Source: Corythucha ciliata (lineage: Eukaryota; Arthropoda; Insecta; Hemiptera; Tingidae). From it: a stretch of DNA of 64,000 nt. Shown here piece after piece: positions 43,026 through 55,399 of the stretch. How positions within the stretch are numbered: position 1 is the first letter of the stretch; each line of letters starts with the position of its first letter. The stretch covers positions 26,784,001-26,848,000 of the forward strand of contig CM075943.1 in the NCBI GenBank assembly GCA_038030265.1, written 5' to 3'. The notes below the pieces were generated by a model. That model was given only the letters and a program-made list of their open reading frames with translations, had not been told where the DNA came from and searched no databases. The translations under genes and the position numbers were made by a program.

Positions 43026-44430
43026 GATGAACATGTGGCTAAGGGTTCAATAATTCCTCCTTAAATTCTTCGTATATGAATTTCAATTTTTTGTATAGTG
43101 ACTCATATATGGGCAGATAATTTTGACAGATTTGATCGGCCGAAATTTTCGACAGACATCGTTAACGATCTAGATCGGTCGTCAACCCTTACTGTACAAA
43201 AGTTATCTGCGACCGATATCTGTTATTCGATCAAATCTGCTCATTAGTGGGGGCACATCTGGCAGATTGAGATCTGTCGCCGACCGATTTCGCTGGTCAC
43301 CATGAGAATAGTTACAGGAAAAAACTCCGGGACTAAGTTTGATGACTGATTTTAATGTTTTCAGGTGTGCTGAATCTGAATTTCAACTTTGCCCAACCTT
43401 ACAACCCCGGCAACACGCCGACATTTTAGTGGATTTTTAATTATCTTGTTCTGGTGGGGGGGGGGGTTTCACCACGCCAACGCTTGTAACGTTTTTTAAA
43501 ATCAGGTTTCCGCTCATTAATGATGTTTTTAGAAGTCCTTAATCGTAATGTTAACCCCCCAAACCCTAACAAGAGGCGCTACAGCCTATAAATAGAAAAA
43601 ACTGCAAAAACCTCCGATTTCAAGCTTTTTTTCAGTGTATTATGCATTCAAAGTCAAAATTGATGTAGTTCACATTAGTTTTCCCCGTTTTAAGGTAATT
43701 TCAATCCGAACATCAAATGTCCTGCCCCCTACGCTAAGTCAAGTATCAAGAAATATTCAAGGGTACAGAAAAACCTCACATATCAGCACTTTTTAACTTA
43801 TTTCTCGCTAATTTGCTGTTTTTAATCTAGCTTCCATTTTTTATGGAGTGCTGAATCCGAATGTCGTTTCTCAGACCCATCAGAGTGACATTCGTAATTA
43901 TAGTACGAATACCGTAAACATCCTCATAGAAGTTATTTTTTATCCTACTCGATGTAAAAACGCGTGCTCTCATGACTCGCAACTGTCATTAAAATACGAT
44001 TTTCATGTCTAGGCATAAAAATTTTCGCCACAATTTGTCACCAAGATGCGCTTCGGATAGCTATTGCATTTTGGTTCCTATTCTTGCAGGGGTTTTTCTC
44101 GTTGCCATGCAACGCACCTCTCCTCACTCCTCCACACCGACCGACGTCGTTCCCACTCACTAAGGCGTTAACGTTTGTCTAGATGCACTTTCATTTTGTC
44201 AAGAACAGATGGGCAAACGTTTCATTTTTATTCCACCTTTAAACTCAATAGTTTTGAGTTTTAAACTCAATACTAATTTATTATTTTTTCCCCCTTCTTG
44301 CGTAGGATAAAAAATAATGTGTACGCCTCGACAGAAATGCGTATTCTGAGCCTCGAAAAATGGTCAGCCTCGACTGCGTCTCGGCTGGCCACTTTTTTTC
44401 TCGGCCCGGAAAAGTACGCCTTTCATACCT
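43026..44430. other. No gene seen
   Basis: AT-rich. A phrase of the form gtgctgaatccgaat recurs near 43368, 43848 and 44656, suggesting an old repeat. Nothing coding. Confidence 0.4.
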
Positions 44431-44573
44431 AGGGCCCGTATTCATAGTCGATACTTAAGTTAAAATTTTTCTAAGTAAAAGTCAATTAAGTTTTTGTTGG
44501 AATAAAATCATCCGTTTTGACGCCCACTTAGGGAAATTTTAGTTTAAGAAATGTCTATGAATACGGGCCCTAG
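44431..44573. mobile_element. MITE with ctagggcccgtattcatag termini
   Basis: ctagggcccgtattcatag at the left and its complement ctatgaatacgggccctag at the right, with imperfect pairing further in (acttaagttaaaattt / aaattttagtttaag). About 143 bp, non-coding. Confidence 0.75.
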
Positions 44574-45104
44574 TGTACAATATACTATTTTTTCATTTTC
44601 AAGCGAGATTTTATATGTGCCTGTATTTCTGACAGTTTCTACCCGTGTTTTTGGTGTACTGAATCCGAACTCATAGGTCGGGGGCCGTGAAATTGGCCAA
44701 ACCCATCTATTTTTTAAAAAATCATGTTTCGAAATGCTAAACAAACGAAGATTTTGGCTAAAGAAACGAATAGGAGCGTTTTCGTAGTTTTTTGCGTTAT
44801 GGGTCGGGTCAGGTTCACTAGTTCATTGGTGAATAGGCAATTTACCCTCCCAGCGTAGAGTTCGAGTCGATAATGTGATGGCCCTTCCCACCAGCCACGA
44901 TACATGGTGACGACTCGTATGGTAACGTAGTGCTCTCTCCCACTGCTCGGCGAATTTCCTAGCGGTGGGCTAATATATGCTGCGCTCTCGTCTGTGAACC
45001 TTAGAAGCTTGCCCTACCCTTTGGGAGGTGCTGCCACCACCGTAGAAGTTGGCGGTTCGCGAACTTTTTCGGATGAATAAATTTTTAAAAAATCAATGTA
45101 ATTC

Positions 45105-45313
45105 GGGGCGGGCAGGTGGACCGGAGCGCGCTCAGGCGGATTTAAGTGAAGGAGTCCCTGGGAGATTGAAGGTTTCGGTGTCATAGGTTTCCCATACAAA
45201 TTGTGAATTCGGGGCAAGCAGGTGGACCGGAGCGCGCTCAGGCGGATTTAAGTGAAAGAGTCCCGGGGAGATTGAAGGATTCTGTGTCATAGGTTTCCCA
45301 TACAAATTGTGAA
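45105..45313 (+). repeat. 106-bp tandem duplication
   Basis: Two copies begin at 45105 and 45211; each holds caggtggaccggagcgcgct and cataggtttcccatacaaat. They differ at about eight positions. The 5' half opens a - strand frame that I consider incidental. Confidence 0.85.
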
Positions 45314-45348
45314 TAGTAACGTGGTTGATTGCTCCAGATAGTGGTTTT

Positions 45349-46310
45349 TTATTTTTTGATTAGTTTTCATTGACTCGAATTGTGTTGAAAAAGGATGACA
45401 ATCAAGTCTTAATGTGACCTGTATCTAAAACGAACGTTTCGGTTGATGGAATCAGGTAGTATTGATGTGTTTTTGGTTGCCACTTGGGAACGAAGGATGG
45501 CGTCAGCCTTCACAACTTCCCTCGCCGGAAAAATTAGTGTTTATTGCGAATATTATAGCCATTGACTCTAGCTAGCTGCTACTGAATCATGAGTTGCGAC
45601 TTACATTAATTCCAAATAATTCATTTTTGAACGTCCTTCAATAATCAATATACTTGTCGGACCGCCGTTACGTAAATTGATAGTTGAGCGCAGTTTCTAG
45701 AGAAAGTATAGTGTACACTATACTTTCTGTGGAGTCTATGCAGCCAAACAAATTTACTCCCTCGAAAAATTAAGCATTTTTATAGGTTGCATAGACACCA
45801 CACAACACAAACATAGAGCTTGTGAACAGGGCCTTACACTATACTTTCTCTCTAGTCTATGCAGCCAAACAAATTTACTCCCTCGAAAAATTAAGCATTT
45901 TTATAGGTTGCATAGACACCACACAACACAAACATAGAGCTTGTGAACAGGGCCTTACACTATACTTTCTCTAGAAACTGCGCTCAACTATAAATTTACG
46001 TAACGGCGGTCCAACAAGCATATTGAAGAAAGTTTGAATTATTTGGAATTAATGTAAGTCGAAACTCATGATTTAGTAGCAGCTAGCTAGAGCCAGTGGC
46101 TATACAATTCGCAACAAACACTAATTTTTCCGGCGAGGGAAGTTGTGAAGGCTGACGCCATCCTTCGTTCCCAAGTGGCACCCAAAAACATCAATCCTAC
46201 CTGATTCCATCAACCGAAACGTTCGTTTTAGATACACGTCACATTAAGACTTGATTGCCATCCTTTTGCATCAATTCGAGCAAATGAAAACTAATTAAAA
46301 AATAAAAAAA
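45349..46310. mobile_element. Foldback element with ~360-bp arms and 120-bp central repeats
   Basis: Left arm about 45349-45712 and right arm about 45958-46310 are inverted copies (for example gaacgaaggatggcgtcagc in the left arm, its complement in the right). The centre has two direct copies of a 120-base unit starting cactatactttct at 45718 and 45838, with a third start at 45958. No coding sequence. Confidence 0.85.
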
Positions 46311-46393
46311 TTTAAGTAATAATGTTGAGACCATGATTTGTTTCGTTAATGTTTCAGCCTTCCTCGTACTGTTTGCTGCCGGGTTTGTTTAAG

Positions 46394-46941
46394 CTGAACT
46401 TAATAGGAATCAAAGGCTACTTCAAAATTGAATCATGTACCGAACATAATGCATCTGGTATCAACTGGTGATTTGTAGTGATTTTTTTTACCAGTTCAAA
46501 CCATATTACCCCCCCCCCACCATCCAAGTCGACCGATTTGGCCCAAATGCAATACCAACCGAGGTCGTATGACTACTGATTTCTGGGCCAAATCTCGTCC
46601 CGCTAAATTAATTTCTTCGAGAGTTATCGTGCTAACAAGACCACTCACTTACTTTCACCCCGGGGGCACCACCCCCTCCGCCTTGACTTTTTCAAAAAAT
46701 TAAAATAGGAATCAAAGGCTACTTTAACATGGAGTATACGTACCGAATATGATGCTTCTAGAATCAACTGGTGAATTGCAGTGATTTTTTGACCAGTTTT
46801 ACCCCTATTTTTCCCCCCTCCACCTTGACCGATTTGGCCTAATGGTCCAATAACGACCGGGGTCTTATGACAACTATTTTTTGTGCCATAGCGCGTTCCA
46901 CTAAATTAACTTCTACGAGAGTTATCGCGCTAACAAGAAAA
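46394..46941 (+). repeat. Diverged ~245-bp direct repeat
   Basis: Blocks of about 46394-46645 and 46701-46941 begin taggaatcaaaggctact and end gagttatcg(t/c)gctaacaaga. They are about 75-80% alike by eye. No gene. Confidence 0.75.
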
Positions 46942-47583
46942 CGGCCATAAAGATATACAGGGTGGCCCAGATAAACTTTACCACCCCCTTATCTTCTAAA
47001 ATATTGGAAATTCGGGAAAACGGCTGGAAGCAGACTCCCCCTTATCTTTGACACAGTTTTCGAATCTGCAATTATTTTTTTTGTCAAACGGCTGGAAATA
47101 TGATAACTTGACAAAACTTTCTTATTTCAAATTGGACCACTACTTTTTGAGCACACGAAAAAAAACTACATATTTTTCTGAGACAAATGAGCCATTATTG
47201 GCCAAAATCGGTTAACATCCGGCTGCGAATAAATTACATTAGTCGGGCTCCTGAAGGACGGGTCATTTTCAAAAATCAAGCCGCTAATTTTTCTAACGAT
47301 TGCCCTCTCACTCACTCTTCCTCTTTCTTTACATCTGATTTCATTTCTAAAGCTTCACTTCACCGAGGAAGCATTTTTATGCGTCCTCTCTACAGCACGA
47401 TTTTTAAGCGGGATAATTCCTTATCACCCATTCATTCAAATTTACGAGTACCATCAAGTGCCTCATACTCTTACATTTCATCTACAGTCCACCGTTCGGC
47501 TTAAGGAGGGGTTTCAGATGTCCCGTCATGTCAGGTGTCCCGAAAAATTACAAAAGTAGAAAAAAAGAAAGAAAAAACCCGTT

Positions 47584-48663
47584 TTACATAAGGTGTTCAA
47601 ATTGCTGTCCATTTTGTTCTACACACAAGGACGCTCTCTTCAACCACTCATCGTTGACAGCATCTCTGATTGACTGCTCTTCAATTGAATGACAAGCATC
47701 TACTATTCTTCTTCGCAGCTCGTCAATCGTTGCTATGGGTGGAAGATGACCCGCATAAACCTTATTTTTAAGATAGCCCCAGAAAAAATAGTCCATGGGG
47801 GTCAAATCGGGTGAACGGGCAGGCCAGGCAATCAAGCTCCGGTTTCCTAGCCACCTTTCCGGATAATGCTCGTTGAGGTGTGCTACTACGGGCCTAGCGT
47901 TATGAGCAGGACAGCCGTCTAACTGGATCCGCATGCGGCGTCGGGTATCCAAGTCCAATTCTTCCAACAAACCAGGAAGAACATTTACTAAAAAGTCCAA
48001 AAAGCGTGGTCCATTAAGACTTCCCTCGTAGATCCAAGGACCTATAATTCTGCCCCGCAACAACCCACACCAAACATTCAGTTCTATTCTCACTTGGTGG
48101 TGAGTGGCATAGCTTTGGCGAGGGTTGGAATCCGACCACGTTCTGAAGTTCCACCGATTCAGAATTCCATTGTTTGTGAACTTGGACTCATCCGTCCACA
48201 GCACGTTATCGAGAAACCATGGCGTCGCTTCGATTAAAATGGACATTTCAGCAAGAAAAGCTGTCCTCCTTTGTGGATCATCAGGGCGTAAGCCATGAAT
48301 CAGATGGGAGCGATAGGGTAAAAAATTGTTCGCGTGGAGTATTCTTTGAACAGACGATCGGCTGATTCCTAGAACTCTGCTCATTTCGCGTGTTGAAGCA
48401 TGCGGGTTTTCTTCCACGTACAGAAGAACTTCAAATTCACTTTCTTCACGTCTCGCCGGCGCGATTCATCTTCTACCCGCAGCAGTAGCAACGTTTCCGG
48501 TGTTCCGGAAACGGCGCACGGTATTCAAAATCGTCTGATGCGAGACGGCTCGGTGATGAGGGAAGAGTCTGGCAAATTCTATCGCGCTCATTCGGGCCCG
48601 CTGGCCACTTTCGAAGAAAATTCTGATCATTTCGGCCCCTTTCAAAAATTGAAATTTTCCCAT
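47584..48663 (-). pseudogene. Transposase, DDE type, one in-frame TGA
   Basis: The frame runs from ATG at 48663 to a stop at 47584, broken only by TGA at 48466-48468. The N-terminal part (FQFLKGAEMIRIFFESGQRA onward) is a helix-turn-helix-like region ending AAGRR; then a second HTH (STREMSRVLGISRSSVQRIL). Catalytic motifs: WTDESKF (first Asp), IQLDGCPAHNARPV (second Asp), WPARSPDLTPMDYFFW (third Asp, 36 residues later by my count). The C-terminus ends QQFEHL as usual for the family. Transposase cuts and pastes its element at TA sites. The rest of the frame is intact, so inactivation looks recent or the stop is a sequence error. Confidence 0.88.
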
Positions 48664-48725
48664 TTTTTATGACCCATAATGATTCAATTACATCATCGGC
48701 AGCCTACCCCACCAACAGAAAGAGA

Positions 48726-49009
48726 AAAATCCCAGTATTTATGGTACCTCCCCCCGCACTTATGTCAAACAAAACGCCCGGCACCCCGAAAAAAAAAGTA
48801 TTTTTTGGTATTTTCCTACACACGCGGAATCCACTACCCAATAGGCAGGAACGTTCTGAGATATAAGTATGATTTCACCGGTTAGGTAGTAGTCAAAGCA
48901 TGAGCAGGAAAATACCCGAGAAAATCCTTTTTTTTTGGGGGTGCCGGGCGTTTTGTTTGACATTTTCCGACTTGGGTGCGGGGGAGGTACCATAAGTACT
49001 AGGATTTTC
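48726..49009. mobile_element. Inverted-repeat insertion inside the transposon
   Basis: Left arm about 48726-48803 (tatttatggtacctcccccc, cgcccggcaccccgaaaaaa) pairs with right arm about 48925-49009. An adjacent pair (acccaataggcaggaacgt at about 48837 against acgttcctgcctattggga at about 49026) extends the symmetry beyond the arms. Confidence 0.7.
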
Positions 49010-49069
49010 TGCATTATTTTTAAGTACGTTCCTGCCTATTGGGAGATGGATTCTGAAAATATGCACAAG

Positions 49070-49279
49070 TGCATAAAACATCATTACTTATTGGGCATGA
49101 AAGTGAAACGTCTCGATAAAGCCATACATGCTATTATGAATTATTTAAGGGACAAAATGTATAACCGAATGATATACCTCAACAAAGGGCATATACCACA
49201 CAAATTGAAAATCCGTATTGCTCCATTCAGAACCCCCTTATTAAAACACAGAATAAGCCCCTTAATGAAAATAATTTGA
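49070..49279 (+). pseudogene. Possible remnant of a transposon-linked protein
   Basis: Reads MKVKRLDKAIHAIMNYLRDK, then MYNRMIYLNKGHIPHKLKIR. I recall similar stretches (DK-x-I-x-x-L-x-x-LLRDK...R-L-I-x-x-x-KGK) in anonymous arthropod transposon proteins. It is short and has no start of its own, so this is tentative. Confidence 0.3.
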
Positions 49280-49885
49280 ATAGCTGTTTTTCTCCCTTGA
49301 AAATGTTAATTTTCTTGTGTAGCTAGGTGTAGCAAATGATAAAAAAGTTGGAAACCGAAACACTCTTTTTATTGGAGTTTGGAACTTGAAGAACAAATTT
49401 CCAGACGGACTGAAGCTTTTTGAAACCCAGTTTAAGAGGAGAGGACGCATAAAAATGCTTCCTCGGTGAAGTGAAGCATTAGAAATGAAATCAGATGTAA
49501 AGAAAGAGAAAGAGTGAGTGAGAGGGCAATCGTTAGAAAAATTAGCGGCTTGATTTTTGAAAATGACCCGTCCTTCAGGAGCCCGACTAATGTAATTTAT
49601 TCGCAGCCGGATGTTAACCGATTTTGGCCAATAAGGGCTCATTTGTCTCAGAAAAATATGTAGTTTTTTTTCATGTGCTCAAAAAGTAGTGGTCCAATTT
49701 GAAATAAGAAAGTTTTGTCAAGTTATCATATTTCCAGCCGTTTCACAAAAAAAACAATTGCAGATTCGAAAACTGTGTCAAAGATAAGGGGGAGTCTGCT
49801 TCCAGCCGTTTTCCCGAATTTCCAATATTTTAGAAGATAAGGGGGTGATAAAGTTTATCTGGGCCACCCTGTATACATATATGTC

Positions 49886-50346
49886 GCATCCACTTGGCGA
49901 AATTATCCACTTCATGAAATGGACGTCCATTTCACGAAGTGGCTGCACTGGCCGTAATTTCGAAAAATTACGACATATGGACAAAAAATTGTCCATTTCT
50001 TGAAAAGGAAATCGTGTTTGTTCAGTTGCTGAAATCAAACTTCCTTACCGTAAGTGGATGGGATGCACAACGTCATTTTTTAGCGGGTTTTTGAGTGCTC
50101 AATAAAATAACATTTTTAAATAAAACAAAACTTGTTTCAGCATCTGAGATTCCTCACTCATCCATTTCACGAAAAGGATGATTTTGTGCATCCACTTACA
50201 GTAAGGAAGTTTGATTTCAGCAACTGAACAAACACGATTTCCTTTTCAAGAAATGGACAATTTCTTGGTCCAGATGTCCTAATTTTTTTAAGTTACGGCA
50301 AGTGGAGCCACTTCGTGAAATGGACATCCATTTCGTGAATTGCACA
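49886..50346. mobile_element. MITE, ~460 bp, with long inverted repeats
   Basis: Arms of ~160 bases (gcatccacttggcgaaatta left; pairing segment ending ccatttcgtgaattgcac right) with internal pairs such as tggacaaaaaattgtccatt and gtttgttcagttgctgaaat. The core around 50085-50150 is unpaired. It starts 13 bases after the 46958-49871 element. Confidence 0.7.
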
Positions 50347-50469
50347 AATATCTGCGATGGAGCGAATCATTTCCACCCGTCCTCTCGGAATTAAAACGTA
50401 TAATGTTAATGGAATAGACGGGTGTGAACGAACTGCTCCAGAGCAGAATTTTATTCAGATAAAAAACTC

Positions 50470-50945
50470 TACAAAAAAAGTGCTCAATCGCGGCTAAAAT
50501 TGAGAAACAACACAACGCTATTAAGTGGCTGAAAAAGAAAAATAAAAAGGCTAAATTCACGGCTAAAATTCAGGAAAAGGCTAATTAGTGGCTAAAATTT
50601 AGAAAAATCGCTTTTTTGTGACTAAACTTGAGAAAAAGAAGTAATCGCAGCTAGAATTTTTAAAAAGCGCTGGTTTACAGCAAAAATTGAGCAAACGCGT
50701 AATGGAGGCAACTTTCGTCGCTAAAAATTAAGAAAAACGCTTATTCGCGGCTAAAATTAAGAAAAATCCCTAACTAGAACTGGTAACACGCTTGAGAAAA
50801 AGCGCTATTTCGAAGATAAAATTGGAAAAAAAACGTCAATACGGCTGACATTGAAAATTACGCCAATTCCCGGCAAAAATTGATAAAACGCCAATCCATT
50901 CGTACTGGAAGCAACTTCGTGGCTGAAACTGAGAAAAAGAGTTCA
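50470..50945 (+). repeat. Degenerate ~30-33 bp tandem repeat, family B
   Basis: Loose copies of cgcggctaaaattgagaaaa followed by acgct recur about every 30-35 bases. The reverse-orientation array is at 8505-8870. Confidence 0.6.
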
Positions 50946-51027
50946 TTAGGATATTAAAGGAGCACTCCGAACCTTAATGAGACATTGAGATTGAACATTG
51001 GTCGTTAGACCTTTGCTCAAGCGATGG

Positions 51028-51325
51028 CGTCTCGATGGTGTAATGGATACAATGCTCGCCTCGCAACCCAGCGAGCCTGGGTTCGAATCCAGCTATTGCC
51101 CATTACACTACATATATAAGGCTGCGGCGAGCTGTGACACGGCTCACTCGGCTTCGTCTGGGCGCGTTCACGGCGGTGCACGTATGACAAACCGCATCAC
51201 CGAGAAACGCCCGCGTAGTACGGGTGTGAAGTGCACAGCTAATGGGTTCTCAGGGTATGGCGTAAGAGCCTCTTATGAGTTTAGGCGCCAGCGGACTCGG
51301 TAGATCCGAGTCCGTACCCTATCCG
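51028..51325 (+). mobile_element. tRNA-derived SINE
   Basis: The head has pol III promoter boxes: A box tggtgtaatgg and B box ggttcgaatcc. The body (ggctgcggcgagctgtgaca, cgcccgcgtagtacgggtgt) matches the inverted copy at 59145-59442. No clear A tail here. The head folds poorly as a working tRNA, so it is not called as a tRNA gene. Confidence 0.82.
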
Positions 51326-51394
51326 GAGCACTATCAGTCGAATTGATTTTTACGAATCAGCCAATTATCCTGCGTGAGACACAAAGTCAACTCG

Positions 51395-51740
51395 ACGACA
51401 TTCAACCTTTGAAATTGGGAAACTGCGCGAAATTTGTTTTCAAAAGGATTTGTTTTAAAGGGCGAGAATCAACATACCTAGTTTGTGTATTGAAAGACCC
51501 GGAATTGCAAACATGTGGATTCCCGAAATACCCGGAATCACGAAATTTGGACTCTGAAAGAGCGAATTTAGCAACATTTTCGATTGGATTGGGCCAAAAT
51601 CACGAAATTTGTTTATGAATGATTGAAAAACAATGAAATTTGGTTTTGAAAAAATCAATTTCACGTTAAGGTTCGGAGTGGCCGAAAATCCGCTAAATTT
51701 TGGATAAACGAGCTAAATTGAAGAAATTTGATTTTGGAAA
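51395..51740 (+). repeat. Degenerate ~30-33 bp tandem repeat, family A
   Basis: Phrases such as cacgaaatttggactctgaa and agagcgaatttagcaac recur as in 42185-43025. It begins soon after the SINE. Confidence 0.55.
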
Positions 51741-52404
51741 CTTTGCCTGTTTTTTATGAGTGAGAAGGAGCCATGGTGGTATGTGGGATTGCTCCTCCTC
51801 CCCCTGCTGGCAATCTAAATTTCATGTTAAACTTATGACGATGACCACTCGGAATTACTTTCCCCCAGACATGAGACATCAAAAATTGGTCCCCATGGGC
51901 CGAATATCAACTACTTGGTTTTTTAAAAAAAACCGTAGAAAAACATAAATAAGATTGCCTTTATAATAATATCAATATAAAAAGCTTTCTACATGTGCCA
52001 GCGATGTAAATCTACACCTAAAAATTAGGTCCGCCATGAAACTAAAATGGCACGTACATGTAAATATATAAAGGTATATGGCAATCTAATTCTCATTTTT
52101 TCATTTTATAACTGTAAATAATGGAATGAAAGACATTATTCCATTTTACAATCCAACCGAACAGTATAAACTGCCTAAACCGAGCAGTGGTAACAACTTG
52201 TGATCTGCATCACAATGAAATCCTTCTCTCTCAACTTTTTCCCCCACGAAGTCAGTCTCTTAAAGCTCGTCCACTCACCACTTCTTTTCTCCTTTTTTAC
52301 ATTTCGAGTATCGTGTCGTGGTCCAACTGCGACAGATTATCGTGAAGCAGAGGCGTCGGTAGCGAGTCATCCATTCCTTCGTTCATGTTGTCAAACCTTG
52401 TACG

Positions 52405-52445
<41 letters not shown>

Positions 52446-53040
52446 GTACATTTTGGGTTTAGACATTTTGTGAGTGTGTGTTTAGTTTACTTGTAGTCCT
52501 CTTGGCTGGGCGAGTGACTCCGAAGTAGCCTCGGGGACGGTGTCATTTTTGTCTGCGAGCAAGATCTGTAGGTGAGCAACAAGTACATGGCTGCTAGAAG
52601 TAATAATTGAACACCTGGAAATTAAATGACACGCGGGGTTGTTGATTTTAGTGAAAAATGGCTCGAAAAAAGAGGAGTTCAGTCGTGAGAGGGGGGGTGG
52701 CAGATACGGTCCTAAGTCGTTAGTCATTTGTGTAGAATTAATTACACGGCCAACTCCCGAAAATAATTCGGGCGGAAATGAAGGGCCATTTTTGGTTTCA
52801 CGTACCCGCAACTATAGACAGCCACAATCGGTGGGGTTTTATGAATAGGACGACGGCGAAAATCGTATAGAGAACCGAACGCTTCCACAGGCGAAACCAT
52901 AGGACTTTGTCCCAGCAAGTATAGCAGCTGTTGAATTCATTCCTGCGGATCAAAGACACAAAAAGTTAAAAGTTGACATTTTATGCAATTTCATGATCCT
53001 TTTTTTGTATTTTTTTTTTCATTATTGTTCTTTTTTTTCT
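51741..53040. other. No gene seen; poly(A) at 52405-52444
   Basis: Open frames here lack family features. An A run of ~40 bases at 52405-52444 may be a retroposon tail or slippage. Confidence 0.4.
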
Positions 53041-53058
53041 TTATATGTCCCAGCAAGT

Positions 53059-53393
53059 AATTAATTACTTGAAATTTAGATGACCCATGTCTAAGGACTT
53101 TTCAAGGGATTACTCCCCCCTCACCGCACCACCCTAGTCACGCCTGTGAATTTAAGGGGGAGGGGAGGCTGAAAATAAAGAATTAAACTTTATTGAAGCT
53201 AAATACTTACTATTTTTACTTGTTTTGAGTTAAGTAAAAATAGTAAGTACTTAGCTTCAATAAAGTTTAATTCTTTATTTTCAGCCTCCCCTCCCCCTCG
53301 AATTCACAGACGTTATTAGGGTGGTGCGGTGAGGGGGGAGTAATCCCTTGAAAAGTCCTTAGACATGGGTCATCTAAATTTCAAGTAATTAAT
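53059..53393. repeat. Near-perfect ~335-bp palindrome
   Basis: Arms 53059-53220 and 53235-53393 are inverted copies with few differences (for example cacgcctgtgaatttaaggg against cctcgaattcacagacgtt) around a ~12-base loop (ttgttttgagtt). Could be an extreme MITE or a recent inverted duplication. Confidence 0.85.
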
Positions 53394-55399
53394 TTTTTTT
53401 TTCTTTAAATACGTACTAACTTCGAGCAAAGTTGAATGAACAACGTTATGACCCAAGTGATTTCGAGAAAAAAGACTAGAGCCGCGGATGAACTGGAAAT
53501 ATAACACAAATTTAATTGCAACAATCAACAAATTAATTAATTACGTTTCTTACAGGTAGAATATGCCGATATTATATTTATGCATTGCGATGTCTACGCC
53601 AACGCCAAATGTAACTGAAAAAACCAACAACAATCAAGCAAAAAACGCAAGCTATAAAATTTTAGTCAATAGTTGCTTTTTGAAGAAATTGCCAAAGTTT
53701 AAAATTGAGGTGTCGTGGGGTTTTACGACACGGAGAATCCAAAAATTGAACGAGATACCCCCCCCCCCCATCATTTCCCGACTGATGTAATTTTATTATT
53801 TTTCGTACAAACACTATTATTTTGCCTTACAGAAGACTCGACGGTTTTTATTTTTCCAATTTCAAGGCCCACTATCGACACTATTAGCCCGATATGTTGG
53901 CCAAGCTACCTGACGGTCCCAAATAGCTGCATCTTGAGGTACACACATGTCAAGTTTTACCATATCTTTAGGGACGAATTTATTATATGTCTGGGTTGAA
54001 TCACACGCTTTATGGCCAAACCAATTAGGTTTTGGCGTCGAACTTGTCCGTTTTCAGTCACTTAACCTTTTTTATTTTTATGGCAAGAGTTGACAGTTTC
54101 CGACGACAAATAGCCGTTTACAGTGAGGAAAAGTGTGTTTCTCGAGAAAAATTTCCAAGTTATTTTGTTATTTAAGAACAAAAATGTTTATTATTAAGGG
54201 GGAGTTGTACATCAATCATACCTCGCCAACTCCGCGTTACGGATATTACCGCCGTATTACTGCACCAATCGTGGACTTCAAGGGCTCATTTAAATCTTCA
54301 GGAAATTCCGCACAAGCGTACGATCTTCCTTTTTCATATTTCCTCCCTAAAATAACTGTAAAACGCACACAAACTTTTACCTTGAAAATTCACACTCTTT
54401 CGACGACTTATTCAGGAAAGCAACTCCCTCTTAATTCCAAGAAGCCGGTTTAAAGGCTAAATTGATCGCACCTTATCGCATTTCCATTCTCTGATTTAAA
54501 ACTCAGCGAGGGGGAAATAGAGCAAGGGTGTTGAGGATTGGAGAGGGGGCTGAGCTCTAACGCCATCCTATTCTCCTAATCAAGTTGAAAGGAAAATCGT
54601 CACCCTATACCCCAAAAATGGGGTAGAATCGTGGATTTTTGGCAAGTTGGGAATAAATGATGATGATGACTTAATCATTTCAAGAGAATAGGTTGGCCTA
54701 GAAAAGTCGCACATCTTAAGGTTTTTCGGGGAACTCAAAAATCGAATCGGTCAAGGATTCTCCCTGTGATTTCAACGTTTTGACCGTTCCCCGAAGCCCA
54801 CGAATTTTTCCTCCGAGTGGCAACGGTGGAGGGAGGGGGAGAGATTTACTGCGAAATTTTTCCCGAGTCTCCCTCACGGTCCTACTTGAAGTAAGTCTAG
54901 GCATTGCTCGATCTGATTTCCTTTTTACCAAAAGTTGCCCCCCCCCCTCACACGCTACACACGAAAACCTCTCAGAATGCTGCACCCTCCTCCTCCGGTG
55001 CATTAGGACGCGGGTTTTCTCGATTATACGTAATTACAGAACTTGCAGTGCAGTCTACTCCCCTCCCCCCAGTGAGGAGGAAGCTCATCCGGCCGCGTAC
55101 TCGTACTGCGCGTGTTGGGCGCGACTTTGGTATTTCATATTTTTTGAGCGGATTTGGTGACCAATAAAATACGGGCTAGAGATTTTTTGAATGTTTGTGT
55201 TGTAAACCCCATTCCCTCCTCATATCGTTGATTGAGATGAGATATATCAATTCACTCCGGCAGCTGGCGGTCAAGACGTTTCTCATTGTGTGTTGTGCGT
55301 GCGAAATGTACTTCGAGGGTTTGGCCCATTCAAAGCCCAAATTTTGCGAATTATTTGAACTTACAGAGAGCCGAACGTATTTTGCTCGACTGATGAAAA
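53394..55399. other. No gene seen
   Basis: Frames at 53563-53790, 54133-54453 and 54780-55160 have no domain or family signature and poor codon texture. Confidence 0.4.

Larger units (their letters stand above)
46958..49871 (-). mobile_element. IS630/Tc1/mariner-type transposon with 433-bp TIRs
   Basis: Inverted repeats 46958-47390 and 49439-49871 start CAGGGTGGCCCAG; TA flanks both ends (46956-46957 and 49872-49873). It holds one transposase gene on the - strand and a secondary inverted-repeat insertion (48726-49009). Among mariner-type elements such long terminal repeats are unusual. Confidence 0.88.

Noticed and set aside
51028..51100. tRNA gene
   Set aside because: A and B boxes are present, but the same head with the same 3' body is found at 59145-59442 with a target duplication and tail; it is a SINE head.
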